This document shows, piece after piece, positions 28,092 to 37,654 of a DNA stretch of 64,000 nt. Every line of letters starts with the position of its first letter. Position 1 is the first letter of the stretch. The notes beneath the pieces were generated by a model. It was given only the letters and a program-made list of their open reading frames with translations. It made no database searches and was not told the DNA's origin. The position numbers were made by a program, and so were the translations under genes. The DNA is from Bacillus alveayuensis. Lineage in GTDB: Bacteria > Bacillota > Bacilli > Bacillales > Aeribacillaceae. The DNA is taken from NCBI GenBank assembly GCA_030812955.1, contig JAUSTR010000001.1, positions 868,001 to 932,000 of the forward strand. Direction: 5' to 3'.

Positions 28092-29618
28092 ATGCACATT
28101 GTATCATCTTCTGAAATGTACGCAATTGATCGATACACGATCGAACAAATTGGCATGAGTGAAGAGTCATTAATGGAAAATGCTGGACAATCAGTAGCAC
28201 GTGTTTTATTGGAGCGAATTCAACCAAATGAGCGCATCGCTGTTCTGGCCGGTTCCGGGAACAATGGCGGGGATGGCATTGTCATTGCGCGAATACTAAA
28301 AAGCTATCAATATGCAACCGATTTATGGTTGATTCCCCAAAAAGAAAAAGTAAAAGGTGCAGCTAAAAAATCATTACAGATTTTTGAAAATTGCGGCTAT
28401 GAAGTTAAGCATTACATAGGAAATGAACAGATGTTTATGGAACAATTGAATCAATATGACGTCATTATCGATGCTTTGCTGGGAATTGGTACAAAGGGTA
28501 CATTGCGTTCCCCATTCAAAGAAATCATTGCAAAAGTTAACGAAATAAATAAACTTACTGTATATTCCATTGACCTTCCAAGCGGTATTTCAGCTGACGG
28601 AGGCCATGTGGCAGAAGCAATAAAGGCGGATGTGACAATTACGATTCAATATCCGAAGCTAGGTGCATACGTATTTCCAACAGCTGATTTTTTTGGTGAA
28701 TTGCACGTTGTTGACATCGGAATTCCACCAATTTCAGTAGAAAAAAATGCCGAATATCGCCGATTGTGGAGTGAAGATGATGTTCAAAATACGCTGCCAA
28801 CTAGAAAACGTTCTTCCCATAAAGGAACTTATGGAAAGGGTCTTGTCATTGGTGGTTCACTGAATATGACCGGTGCTGTTGTCATGACCGCAAAAGCAGC
28901 TTTAAAAAGTGGTGCTGGCTTATTGACAATGGCCATTCCTAATGACATCTATTCAGTTGTTGCTACATATTTTCCTGAAGTGATGTATTACCCATGTTTA
29001 TCAAAGGATGGCTATTTCTCCGGTGAAATCGATATAAACCAATATGATGTTAAAGCGATTGCTGTAGGTCCTGGTATAGGAAGAAAAGACCAGATCAAAA
29101 AGATCGTTGAAGCAGCGCTCGATCTACCTGTTCCGGTTGTGATTGATGCAGATGCCTTATATTTCTGGAAGGATTATGATTCCATCATAAAAGATCGAAA
29201 GGAAGCAACCATTGTAACCCCACATCCAGGTGAAATGGCTCGGATGATCGATGCTTCTATTCACGAAATCGAAAGTAACCGCTTTAAAATATCGAAACAA
29301 TTTGCCATGGAATACGGCTGCTACCTTGTGTTGAAAGGTCCATTTACGATTGTCACTACCGCAGATGGGAAGCAATACGTAAATACAACGGGAAACCCTG
29401 GATTGGCAAAAGGTGGAAGTGGCGATGTATTAACGGGAATGATACTATCTTTTATCATGCAGCATGAAAATCTTCGAGACGCTATTAATAATGCTGTATA
29501 TATACATGGAAAAGCAGCAGATCATCTCATTAAGAATGGCCATTCTGAAATGGATATACTAGCAACGGATGTCATCGAAGCTCTTCCGGAAACACTTAAC
29601 CATTTATATAAAAATTAA
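28092..29618 (+). CDS. nnr: Bifunctional NAD(P)H-hydrate epimerase/dehydratase
   Basis: 508-aa metabolite-repair enzyme that rescues hydrated NAD(P)H. The N-terminal epimerase (YjeF_N, about residues 1-215) has GSGNNGGDGIV and DALLGIGTKG. The C-terminal ADP/ATP-dependent dehydratase (about 225-500) has GPGIGR, TPHPGEM and the catalytic GGSGDVLTG. The ATG at 28092 follows GAGGTG by 6 nt; the ATG at 28068 lies before that RBS. Two-domain fusion is the common bacterial form. Confidence 0.93.
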   Translation: MHIVSSSEMYAIDRYTIEQIGMSEESLMENAGQSVARVLLERIQPNERIAVLAGSGNNGGDGIVIARILKSYQYATDLWLIPQKEKVKGAAKKSLQIFENCGYEVKHYIGNEQMFMEQLNQYDVIIDALLGIGTKGTLRSPFKEIIAKVNEINKLTVYSIDLPSGISADGGHVAEAIKADVTITIQYPKLGAYVFPTADFFGELHVVDIGIPPISVEKNAEYRRLWSEDDVQNTLPTRKRSSHKGTYGKGLVIGGSLNMTGAVVMTAKAALKSGAGLLTMAIPNDIYSVVATYFPEVMYYPCLSKDGYFSGEIDINQYDVKAIAVGPGIGRKDQIKKIVEAALDLPVPVVIDADALYFWKDYDSIIKDRKEATIVTPHPGEMARMIDASIHEIESNRFKISKQFAMEYGCYLVLKGPFTIVTTADGKQYVNTTGNPGLAKGGSGDVLTGMILSFIMQHENLRDAINNAVYIHGKAADHLIKNGHSEMDILATDVIEALPETLNHLYKN

Positions 29619-29681
29619 ATGAGAACGAATGTTTATAGTTCAGGACGAAAGGATAGGGTGAAGGGAATATTTTTTCATGTT

Positions 29682-29765
29682 ATTGACTTTACGAAAACCA
29701 GCCTAAAGCAAGCGTTTCGCTTGCCTGGACAGTTGAATAGCTAAGGTTGTAAAGCAGAAAAGAGC
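29682..29765 (+). mobile_element. MITE family A, rearranged copy
   Basis: It contains the family-A core AAGCGTTTCGCTTGCCTGG, ACAGTTGAATAGCTAAGG, TTGTAAAGC and the end AGAAAAGAGCC shared with 62031-62111 and 51638-51834. The left end (TTTACGAAAACCAGCC) is the family end in inverted orientation, so the copy is rearranged or nested. It lies between nnr and the sensor kinase gene. Confidence 0.65.
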
Positions 29766-29843
29766 CTAAAATAAAAAGATTATTTCGAAATATATTGATG
29801 ACAATATCATGTATATAATTGTAGAAATTGAAAGGGATTCACG

Positions 29844-31811
29844 ATGTTCATAAGAAGAATGATTGGGATGATTGTTTTTTTAACTGTTTTTTTATACTGT
29901 TATATAGATGAAAATGTTGAGGCGAAAGAACAAGTGCTTCGAGTCGCAGGAGACGACTCACTACCACCCTTTTCGTATATAAATGAACAAGGGAAGCTTG
30001 AAGGATTTAGTATTGACTTATTTAACGCCATTGCCAAGGCACAAGGTATGCAGGTTGAATATATTCCAATGGATTTATCTCAATCCATGGAAGTATTAAA
30101 GAGTGGGAAAATTGATGCAGTCATTGGGATGAAATATACGGCCGAACGAGATGAACGATTTGATTTTTCTGAATACTATTTTACGATTTCCGAATCAATT
30201 GTCGTTCCAAAAGATCAAGACGAAATTAAATATTTAACAGATTTAAAAGGCAAATTAGTCGCTATTCAAAGGAACCATGTTGCCTTCAATTTATTGAAAG
30301 ATGTGAGAAGAGTACATATGAATATCGCCGAAAATCAATTAGATGCATTAGAGCTTTTAATGATGGGCAGAGCCGATGCTTTTATAGGAAATAAATGGAC
30401 TGCTCAATATTATTTAGAGAAACATGGAAAAGAAACAGAATATAAAATCATTGATGATCCGATTCAACCTGCCGATTATGCAGTAGCCGTGCAAGGGGGA
30501 AATACCGATCTTATAAAAGAAATTAATCATGGGCTTTTAACGATAAGAGCGAACGGAACTTATAATGACATTTATAATAAATGGTTTAATGAAGCAAATT
30601 CAAAAATGCTTCAACAAATGAAGTCCATTGTTCATCTGTTAATTTCGATTCTTGCGGGTGCCGGGATGATTTTAATCATGGGATTCGTATGGAATAAACG
30701 CTTAAAGAAAGAAGTAATGAAACAAACGAAAGCGTTAAAGGAAGCGTATCAGCGATTAGAACAGAGCCAAAAAGAAATGGCCAATCAAGGTGCTTTTAAG
30801 GAGCAGATATTGAATAATGTCCCAAATGGCATCGTAACATTTGATGTCAATTGGCATGTAACATCGATGAATAAAGAAGCCAAAAGCGTGCTTTTAACGG
30901 ACGAAGAATGGCAGAATCATTCCATCATAAAGGAAGCTTTTCAAAACTATGTGAATGAAAGAGAAGAACAAATATCTGGGGAAGTAGAGTTCACTCAAAA
31001 TGGAAAGGCTTACTTTATGTATTATCATTTACGTCCACTACTGAACATCAATAATGAAAAAACAGGGTTTTTGCTTATTTTTGAAAATCGGACAGAAGAA
31101 AAAAAGCTTCACGAAAAGCTTGTCATTCAAGAAAAAATGAGAGCAATTGGGCAATTGAGCGCAGGGATTGCCCATGAAATCAGAAATCCGCTCACGTCTA
31201 TTAAAACATTTGTCGAATTGCTACCTATCAAGTATGACAATCCTTCTTTTCGTGAAGCAATAAAAGAGCATGTTCCTTCTGAAATTAATCGTTTAAATCA
31301 AATAATTGAAGATTTGCTGGATTATTCTCGTCCGAAAGCTCCAAAAAAAGAGTTATGTATCGTAAAAGAATGGCTTAATTCGATTTTTATTTTATTTGAA
31401 CCCACGTTAAGAAAGGAAAACATTGATTTTTCCATAAATGTTGATGAGGAGCTAACAATTTATGCAGATAAGCAGCAATTAAAGCAAGTGCTAGTGAACA
31501 TGATTTTAAATGCGATTGATGCGATGAAGGAACAGGAAATAAAACGACTAAAAATAAGTGCTTTTCCGAACGAAAAGTTTACGACTATTCAAATTGAGGA
31601 CACAGGGCGTGGAATGACGAAACAAGAAATTGAAAAATGCTACGATCCTTTTTTTACGACAAAACCGACTGGGGTAGGTCTCGGTATGACGATATCGTTA
31701 AAGCTAGTTAAAGAAAACGGCGGTGATATCGAAATGGAAAGCCTTTATGGAAAAGGGACGACGATTCAAATCATCCTACCTCGTTCGATTGAAAAGGAGG
31801 GAGAATCGTGA
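29844..31811 (+). CDS. Sensor histidine kinase with extracytoplasmic solute-binding domain
   Basis: 655-aa kinase. After a signal/anchor helix comes a bacterial type 3 solute-binding domain (about 30-250: LRVAGDDSLPPFSYINEQGKLEGFSIDL start, split here by position), then a membrane helix near 265-285, a coiled coil, a PAS-like domain (about 320-430), HisKA with the phospho-acceptor His near 444 (AGIAHEIRNPLTSIK), and the ATPase with NMILNAIDAM and DTGRGM. It senses a small ligand, probably an amino acid or organic acid, outside the cell. It overlaps the next gene by 4 nt, so they are translated together. Confidence 0.88.
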   Translation: MFIRRMIGMIVFLTVFLYCYIDENVEAKEQVLRVAGDDSLPPFSYINEQGKLEGFSIDLFNAIAKAQGMQVEYIPMDLSQSMEVLKSGKIDAVIGMKYTAERDERFDFSEYYFTISESIVVPKDQDEIKYLTDLKGKLVAIQRNHVAFNLLKDVRRVHMNIAENQLDALELLMMGRADAFIGNKWTAQYYLEKHGKETEYKIIDDPIQPADYAVAVQGGNTDLIKEINHGLLTIRANGTYNDIYNKWFNEANSKMLQQMKSIVHLLISILAGAGMILIMGFVWNKRLKKEVMKQTKALKEAYQRLEQSQKEMANQGAFKEQILNNVPNGIVTFDVNWHVTSMNKEAKSVLLTDEEWQNHSIIKEAFQNYVNEREEQISGEVEFTQNGKAYFMYYHLRPLLNINNEKTGFLLIFENRTEEKKLHEKLVIQEKMRAIGQLSAGIAHEIRNPLTSIKTFVELLPIKYDNPSFREAIKEHVPSEINRLNQIIEDLLDYSRPKAPKKELCIVKEWLNSIFILFEPTLRKENIDFSINVDEELTIYADKQQLKQVLVNMILNAIDAMKEQEIKRLKISAFPNEKFTTIQIEDTGRGMTKQEIEKCYDPFFTTKPTGVGLGMTISLKLVKENGGDIEMESLYGKGTTIQIILPRSIEKEGES

Positions 31812-33175
31812 ACAGTATTTTAGTAATAGATGACGAAAAATCCATTTGCAGTTCATTGCAATTTGCGTTAGAGGATCATTACAAAGTTTTTACGACAACG
31901 GATCCAAATGAAGGAATTTCCATAATAAAAAATCAAGAAATTGATCTAGTATTACTAGATTTACGTTTAAAAGACATCGATGGCATGGAAATTTTAAAAG
32001 AAATCAAATCGATTGATCAAGCGATCAATGTGATTATGATGACGGCATACAGTACAATAGAATCTTCTGTTAAGGCGATGAAAGAAGGAGCCTACTATTA
32101 TATTACAAAGCCGATTAATATGGAACAGCTTTTTCTTTTAATACAAAAAGCGTTTGAATATGAAAGTTTAAAGAAAGAAGTTCATCGCCTTCATCAATCA
32201 TTGGATGAAAAAAATGGGTATGGACGAATGATCGGAAAAAGCAAGAAGATGGAAAATGTATACCATTTAATTGAGAAGGTAAAAGATATAGATTCTAATG
32301 TTTTGATTACTGGAGAGAGCGGGACAGGAAAAGAGTTGGTGGCCCGTACGATTCATGAACTTGGAAATCGAAAAAATGGACCGTTTGAGGTCGTTAACTG
32401 TGCCGCAATTCCTGAAAATTTATTAGAAAGTGAATTGTTCGGCTATCGAAAAGGAACATTTACCGGTGCTGTCCATGATAAAGTTGGAAAATTTGTTTCG
32501 GCAGATGGAGGAACCTTATTTTTAGACGAAATCGGGGAATTACCACTGTCTTTACAAGCAAAAATTTTACGTGTAATTCAAGAACGTGAAGTAACACCAC
32601 TTGGTACGAACAAAAAAATCAAGATCAATTTTCGCATAGTATCCGCAACGAATCGAAATCTTTTTGAAATGGTGCAAAAAGGACAATACCGTGAAGATTT
32701 GTATTTTAGATTAAATGTTATCCCGATCCATCTTCCACCATTAAGGGAAAGAAAAGAAGATTTACCATTATTTATCCAACATTTTCTGGAGAAAAATAGC
32801 CAAAGAATGAATAAGCCGATCAAGCAATTATCTCGATCCGTAACAAAATTTCTTTACGAGTACGATTATCCAGGAAATGTAAGGGAATTATCTAACATTA
32901 TAGAATATGCAGTAGCCCTTTCTCAAAATCATACGATTGATTTTGAAGACTTACCGCCGTTTTTAAAACATAATCATTCAGAAGCTAATGTTCAAAAGGA
33001 GGATGGAGATTACATTGTTTTTCCAATAGGGTCAACATTAAAAGAAATAGAGAAGAAGACGATTTTAAAAACGTTAGAGTATTACGGAGGTCATAGAAAA
33101 AACACAGCCGCCGTCCTAGGAATTAGTGAGAGAAGTTTAAGAAACAAATTAAAGGAATATCGTTCTAAACATTAA
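31808..33175 (+). CDS. Sigma-54-dependent response regulator (NtrC/DctD type)
   Basis: 455-aa activator: receiver domain with phospho-Asp near residue 51 (VLLDLRLKD), a AAA+ domain with Walker A GESGTGKE near 168, the sigma-54 contact loop GTFTGA near 216 in place of the usual GAFTGA, Walker B GTLFLDEIGELP, and a C-terminal Fis-type helix-turn-helix (AAVLGISERSLRNKLKEY). The GTG start overlaps the kinase stop. It is expected to activate the sigma-54 promoter at 33305-33321 and so the TRAP operon. The regulator-target link is inferred from position. Confidence 0.92.
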   Translation: MNSILVIDDEKSICSSLQFALEDHYKVFTTTDPNEGISIIKNQEIDLVLLDLRLKDIDGMEILKEIKSIDQAINVIMMTAYSTIESSVKAMKEGAYYYITKPINMEQLFLLIQKAFEYESLKKEVHRLHQSLDEKNGYGRMIGKSKKMENVYHLIEKVKDIDSNVLITGESGTGKELVARTIHELGNRKNGPFEVVNCAAIPENLLESELFGYRKGTFTGAVHDKVGKFVSADGGTLFLDEIGELPLSLQAKILRVIQEREVTPLGTNKKIKINFRIVSATNRNLFEMVQKGQYREDLYFRLNVIPIHLPPLRERKEDLPLFIQHFLEKNSQRMNKPIKQLSRSVTKFLYEYDYPGNVRELSNIIEYAVALSQNHTIDFEDLPPFLKHNHSEANVQKEDGDYIVFPIGSTLKEIEKKTILKTLEYYGGHRKNTAAVLGISERSLRNKLKEYRSKH

Positions 33176-33217
33176 AAAGGGAAAAACTTTCCGGTGCGGA
33201 AAGTTTTTCCCCTTTTA
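33174..33217 (+). terminator. Rho-independent terminator after the response regulator
   Basis: Long stem AAAAGGGAAAAACTTTCC / GGAAAGTTTTTCCCCTTTT, one bulge, tight loop. Confidence 0.85.
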
Positions 33218-33246
33218 TATAAGGAATTTTTTTCACAACAATAGAC

Positions 33247-33270
33247 AAATGGCTACAAATGCAGCTATTT
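33247..33270 (+). promoter_or_regulatory. Candidate activator site (UAS) for the sigma-54 regulator
   Basis: AAATGGCT, 8 nt, AGCTATTT: an inverted repeat matching at 7 of 8 positions, about 60 bp upstream of the -24 element. Position and symmetry fit a regulator-binding site; binding is inferred. Confidence 0.4.
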
Positions 33271-33304
33271 TTCTGCAAAAAATAATTATTGAAAAAATTT
33301 TAAA

Positions 33305-33321
33305 TTGGCATAATATTTGCT
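33305..33321 (+). promoter_or_regulatory. Sigma-54 (-24/-12) promoter of the TRAP operon
   Basis: TTGGCATAATATTTGCT: GG and GC separated by exactly 10 nt, matching TGGCAC-N5-TTGC with one mismatch. It is 39 nt before the TAXI gene start. Confidence 0.85.
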
Positions 33322-33359
33322 AGATTTATTGACGAATAAACAAAAAAGGGGGAAGAACG

Positions 33360-34385
33360 ATGAAAAAGATGTTATTATTTCTTATCGTTGCTGTACTTAC
33401 ATTTGGTGTAATCGGATGTAGCAGCCAATCGTCAGAAGGAGGTTCAGATTCAAAAGGAGAAGAGCCAAACAAAAGCTCAGAAACTTCAAGTGGAAATCCG
33501 CTTGATGGAAAAGTATTAACCATTTTAACGGGTGGAACATCTGGTGTTTATTTTCCATTAGGAAATGCATTAGCTAAAGTTTATAACAATGTTGGTGCAC
33601 AGGCTAGTGTAGAAACAACTGGCGCTTCAGCTGTAAACGCTGCCAAAATTGCGCAAAAAAAAGCAGAGATCGGTTTTGCGATGGCTGATGCGATCTCGGA
33701 TGCATATAATGGCGTCGATACTTTTGAAAAAACAGGAGCTTTAAAAAACTTACGTGCTGTGTCGGCACTTTATTCTAACTATATGCAAATTGTTGCACTT
33801 AAAGAAAGTGGTATTCAATCTATAGAAGATTTGAAAGGGAAAAAGGTTGCGGTTGGTGCACCTGGTAGCGGTACAGAAATCATGGCTAGACGTGTTTTAG
33901 AAGCTGCTGGCCTAACTTATGATGATATTGAGGAGGATTTCCTTTCATTTCAGGAAGGTGTTGAGGGAATCAAAAATGGTGTAATTGATGCTGCTATTCT
34001 TTCTTCTGGTATTCCAAATGCAGGTATTATGGAACTTGCGACAACAAACGACATTGTCATCGTCAATATACCTAAAGATATTGTGACGAAACTACAAGAA
34101 GAATATCCAGCCTTTGTTTCTTCAACGATTCCAAGTGGGACATATGAAGGCCAAACTAAAGAAATTGAAACAGCGACAATAAAAAACTTGTTAATTACAC
34201 ATGCTGATATGAGCGATGATGAAGTTTATGAGTTAACAAAACAATTATTTGAACAAATTCAAGTATTGCGGGACACACACAATGCGGCAGAAGACATTTT
34301 ACTTGAGGAAGCAACAAAAGGACTTCCACTCCCATTACACCCTGGTGCAGAAAAATACTTTAAGGAACAAGGTGTGTTAGAGTAA
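33360..34385 (+). CDS. TAXI-family TRAP transporter solute-binding lipoprotein
   Basis: 341-aa exported binding protein. The signal peptide ends in a lipobox (VIGC, Cys21), then comes a Ser/Gly/Glu-rich linker and the TAXI domain beginning LTILTGGTSGVYFPLGNALA, with ETTGASAVNAAKI and VGAPGSGTEIMARRVL. It captures the substrate, in known members often glutamate or a dicarboxylate, for the fused permease downstream. The RBS AAGGGGGA is strong. First gene of the sigma-54-controlled operon. Confidence 0.93.
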   Translation: MKKMLLFLIVAVLTFGVIGCSSQSSEGGSDSKGEEPNKSSETSSGNPLDGKVLTILTGGTSGVYFPLGNALAKVYNNVGAQASVETTGASAVNAAKIAQKKAEIGFAMADAISDAYNGVDTFEKTGALKNLRAVSALYSNYMQIVALKESGIQSIEDLKGKKVAVGAPGSGTEIMARRVLEAAGLTYDDIEEDFLSFQEGVEGIKNGVIDAAILSSGIPNAGIMELATTNDIVIVNIPKDIVTKLQEEYPAFVSSTIPSGTYEGQTKEIETATIKNLLITHADMSDDEVYELTKQLFEQIQVLRDTHNAAEDILLEEATKGLPLPLHPGAEKYFKEQGVLE

Positions 34386-34904
34386 TTGGTTAAAAGGATT
34401 TCGATTTTACTACTCATGATCATGATCATCACATCGATCTTATCATGGATTCACCTGTCCGTTGTTACAATCCGTCATCAACGGACGGGTGAACTTATAT
34501 GGTCTTTTCATCCCAATAACGGAGTTTTTTCCATACAGTGGATGCATTCAGTCGAATTAGAACAATGGAGAGAAACTTTTCAAATAACAGATGATGGAAA
34601 TATAAAGCTCATAGAATCAAGGTTTAGAGCATGGGGAGCTGGAGTACCTGAACATGAAGGGAAGGTATTTTATCGAGATGAAGATTGGTTTGTCATGAAG
34701 GAATTTGAAAATCGAACCTTCGAACAACTCACCATTAGCGTGTCGTGCTATGCCAATCATCGAATTATTGATCATTCGAAAAAGTATAAAATGTGCGATT
34801 GGGTCGAAGACAATACTTCTGTCGTCATTCAAAATGAAGAGTTGTCAGTACTTGCTTATTTTTATCATTTAATCTTTAAGGAGGTGTCTATATGGAAAAA
34901 ATAG
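34386..34904 (+). CDS. DUF1850 protein of the TRAP operon
   Basis: 172-aa protein with one N-terminal membrane helix and an extracytoplasmic domain carrying the DUF1850 hallmark SIQWMHSVELEQWRETF. It starts at a TTG directly after the TAA of the binding-protein gene and overlaps the permease gene by 13 nt. DUF1850 genes regularly sit between TAXI and fused-permease genes. The function is unknown; an accessory role in uptake is inferred from context. Confidence 0.85.
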   Translation: MVKRISILLLMIMIITSILSWIHLSVVTIRHQRTGELIWSFHPNNGVFSIQWMHSVELEQWRETFQITDDGNIKLIESRFRAWGAGVPEHEGKVFYRDEDWFVMKEFENRTFEQLTISVSCYANHRIIDHSKKYKMCDWVEDNTSVVIQNEELSVLAYFYHLIFKEVSIWKK

Positions 34905-36841
34905 ATCATAATAAAAGTGAAGAGATTCTTGAAAAGTTTGACGCTGAATCGAGGTTTCGGCAGTTTGATCGCGGAATTTGGAAATGGGTTATTTCAATTC
35001 TAGCAATTGGTTTAGCACTGTATCATCTTATTGCAGCATATAGTCCTTTTTTAGACGCAATGCGAAATCGTGCTTTGCATACAGCTGTCATTACGGCATT
35101 AGTTTTTTTACTATACCCTTCCTATCGAAAAGCTTCAAGGAAAAAAGTACCTTGGTATGATGTTGTTTTTGCATTATTAGCTCTTTCTACAGCAGCTTAT
35201 ATTTTTATCGATTATGAAGGAATTATTAATCGTATGTTTATATTTTCTCCAAGTAATGCTGATCTTATTTTTTCAGCCATTTTAATTTTGCTTGTTTTAG
35301 AAGGTGGCAGACGTATAACAGGTTGGGCATTAACGATTTTATGTGTCCTTTTTCTTGTTTATGCGTATTTTGGCAGCTCCTTTCCCGGAATTTTTAAACA
35401 TAGTGGAAAGCCGTTAGATGAGCTATTAAGCTATTTGTATTTAACAACTGAAGGAATATTCGGTACGGCGATTGCTGTTTCAGCAAGCTATATCATTTTA
35501 TTTATATTATTTGGTTCTTTCTTAAATGCATCTGGAATGGGCAAATTTTTTAATGATATTTCGTTAGGGCTTGCCGGTCATACATCTGGCGGACCAGCAA
35601 AGGTAGCCGTGCTTTCTAGTGGATTTTTAGGATCGATTAACGGCAGTGCATTAGCGAATGTTGTAACGACTGGTGCATTCACCATTCCAATGATGAAACG
35701 TGTCGGTTATCGTCCAGATTTTGCCGGTGCTGTTGAAGCAGCTGCCTCAGTAGGTGGACAGGTAATTCCTCCAGTCATGGGAGCCGTTGCCTTTATTATG
35801 GCTGAAACGCTCGGAATGCCATATTCGCAAATTGCTTTAGCAGCCATTATGCCAGCTATATTGTACTATTTAGGAGTTATTTTAATCGTACATTTTCGAG
35901 CAAAACGTAGAGGCTTTACAGGTTTACCTAAGGAAGAGCTTCCAAGTGTAAAAAATATTTTAAAAAACCAAGGGCATTTACTAATTCCGATAATTGTTTT
36001 AATATATTTGCTTTTTTCTGGTAAAACTCCGATTTTCTCCGCATTAGTAGCGATTGTTTTGTCCGTTGTCGTTAGCCAAATAAATAAGACAACAAGAATG
36101 GGAATAAAAGACATTTTAGAAGCGATGGAAAATGGTGTTCGCTCTGCTCTTGGAGTAGCGATGTCATGCGCAATGGTTGGAATCATCGTCGGAGTCACGA
36201 CTTTAACAGGACTCGGCGGTAAATTAACACAATCGATTTTAATTCTTGGTCAAGGTAGTCTTTTCCTTACCTTGTTCTTTACAATGGTAGCCTGTATTGT
36301 AATGGGTATGGGTTTGCCTTCAATTCCAACATATATTATTACTTCATCAATGGCAGCTCCTGCATTATTGCAAATGGGAGTTCCGGCATTCGTTTCTCAT
36401 ATGTTTGTCTTTTACTTTGGAATACTAGCCAATATTACACCACCCGTTGCTTTAGCGGCGTTTGCAGCTGCAGGAATTGCAGATGGAAATCCGAACAAAA
36501 CAGGGCTACAAGCACTTCGTCTTGCAGCGGCAGGATTTATCGTTCCGTACGTATTTGCCTATTCGCCTGAACTCATTTTAATGAGCGACAATATTCTTGA
36601 TATTGTTTGGGTATCCATAACTTCTATTTTAGGAGTTATTAGTCTTTCAGCTGCTTTAGAAGGATATTTCAAAACCAATTTATCATGGCTTTTAAGACTT
36701 TTGGCTGGTACTGCTGCCATTACTTTAATTATTCCAGAAACGTTTACGGATATTATAGGTTTAAGTTTGCTTTTAGTCATTGTCATTAGCCAGTTTATGA
36801 AGCCATCTGCGAATTCAACGAAAAACACGGTTAGCCAATAG
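34892..36841 (+). CDS. TRAP transporter fused permease (4TM/12TM)
   Basis: 649-aa polytopic membrane protein in which the small (DctQ-like) and large (DctM-like) subunits are fused, as in TAXI-type systems. The N-terminal part has a few helices; the DctM part includes SSGFLGSINGSALANVVTTGAF, split here as SGFLGSINGSALAN and VTTGAFTIPMM, plus AAASVGGQVIPPVMG and a GMGLPSIPTY segment. Transport is expected to be driven by the Na+ or proton gradient. The strong AAGGAGGTG RBS lies inside the DUF1850 gene. It is closed by a terminator. Confidence 0.94.
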   Translation: MEKIDHNKSEEILEKFDAESRFRQFDRGIWKWVISILAIGLALYHLIAAYSPFLDAMRNRALHTAVITALVFLLYPSYRKASRKKVPWYDVVFALLALSTAAYIFIDYEGIINRMFIFSPSNADLIFSAILILLVLEGGRRITGWALTILCVLFLVYAYFGSSFPGIFKHSGKPLDELLSYLYLTTEGIFGTAIAVSASYIILFILFGSFLNASGMGKFFNDISLGLAGHTSGGPAKVAVLSSGFLGSINGSALANVVTTGAFTIPMMKRVGYRPDFAGAVEAAASVGGQVIPPVMGAVAFIMAETLGMPYSQIALAAIMPAILYYLGVILIVHFRAKRRGFTGLPKEELPSVKNILKNQGHLLIPIIVLIYLLFSGKTPIFSALVAIVLSVVVSQINKTTRMGIKDILEAMENGVRSALGVAMSCAMVGIIVGVTTLTGLGGKLTQSILILGQGSLFLTLFFTMVACIVMGMGLPSIPTYIITSSMAAPALLQMGVPAFVSHMFVFYFGILANITPPVALAAFAAAGIADGNPNKTGLQALRLAAAGFIVPYVFAYSPELILMSDNILDIVWVSITSILGVISLSAALEGYFKTNLSWLLRLLAGTAAITLIIPETFTDIIGLSLLLVIVISQFMKPSANSTKNTVSQ

Positions 36842-36872
36842 AGATGTAGAATATTGCTTAGGAAAATAAAAT

Positions 36873-36911
36873 AAAAAGCCATGAATCCTGTTCTTAGGAT
36901 TCATGGCTTTT
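36873..36911. terminator. Bidirectional terminator between the TRAP operon and lexA
   Basis: AAAAGCCATGAATCCT / AGGATTCATGGCTTTT, a 16-bp perfect stem between convergent genes. Confidence 0.9.
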
Positions 36912-36950
36912 CTTGATATTTAGACCTTTATCAGCGTATATAAAGATAAT

Positions 36951-37574
36951 TTAATGGATCGCCCGGTAAACTCCGATGACTTTCCCCAATATCGTTACAT
37001 TTTTTAAAATGATCGGCTCCATGGAAGAGTTTTCAGGCTGCAAACGAATGTAATCCTTCTCTTTAAAAAACCGCTTAACAGTAGCCTCTTCATCTTCGGT
37101 CATAGCAACAACAATATCGCCGTTTTGAGCGGTCTGTTGCTGTCGAACAATCACGTAATCACCATCTAAAATTCCTGCTTCTATCATACTATTTCCCATA
37201 ATCTCAAGCATAAATACCGTATCATCACTTGAGACAAATCGTTCAGGCAATGGAAAATATTCTTCAATATTTTCAACAGCCGTTATCGGCAAACCCGCTG
37301 TTACTTTCCCGATAACAGGAACGTTGACAACATCGCTTTTCGGTATGTGGGCAGTTAGATCGTCTTCAAGAATTTCAATGGCTCTAGGTTTTGTTGGATC
37401 CCGTCGAATAAGACCTTTACTTTCAAGTCTAGACAAATGCCCATGTACAGTTGAACTAGAAGCAAGCCCCACTGCTTCTCCAATTTCACGAACAGATGGT
37501 GGATATCCTTTTTTTCTTACTTCCTCTTTTATAAAATTTAAAATTTCTTGCTGTCTTTTTGAAAGCTTTGTCAT
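36951..37574 (-). CDS. lexA: SOS repressor LexA
   Basis: 207-aa repressor that self-cleaves when RecA is activated. The N-terminal winged helix has [20 protein letters not shown]. The cleavage site is Ala93-Gly94 (VTAGLP), with catalytic Ser129 (MGNSM) and Lys167 (ATVKRFF). The start [12 protein letters not shown] is chosen because GAGGTG precedes it; the 20-codon upstream extension enters the operator region. It is divergent from yneA with SOS boxes between them. Confidence 0.97.
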   Translation of the reverse strand: MTKLSKRQQEILNFIKEEVRKKGYPPSVREIGEAVGLASSSTVHGHLSRLESKGLIRRDPTKPRAIEILEDDLTAHIPKSDVVNVPVIGKVTAGLPITAVENIEEYFPLPERFVSSDDTVFMLEIMGNSMIEAGILDGDYVIVRQQQTAQNGDIVVAMTEDEEATVKRFFKEKDYIRLQPENSSMEPIILKNVTILGKVIGVYRAIH

Positions 37575-37631
37575 AAAATGCACCTCGGTCTCATAATATA
37601 TGTTGATTATAGCATGATTTTCTAATTTATA

Positions 37632-37645
37632 CAAACATAAGTTCG
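37632..37645 (-). promoter_or_regulatory. Weak SOS (LexA) box on the lexA side
   Basis: Minus strand CGAACTTATGTTTG, two mismatches from CGAACRNRYGTTYC. It is placed about 60 nt upstream of lexA. Confidence 0.5.
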
Positions 37646-37654
37646 AAAAATGAG

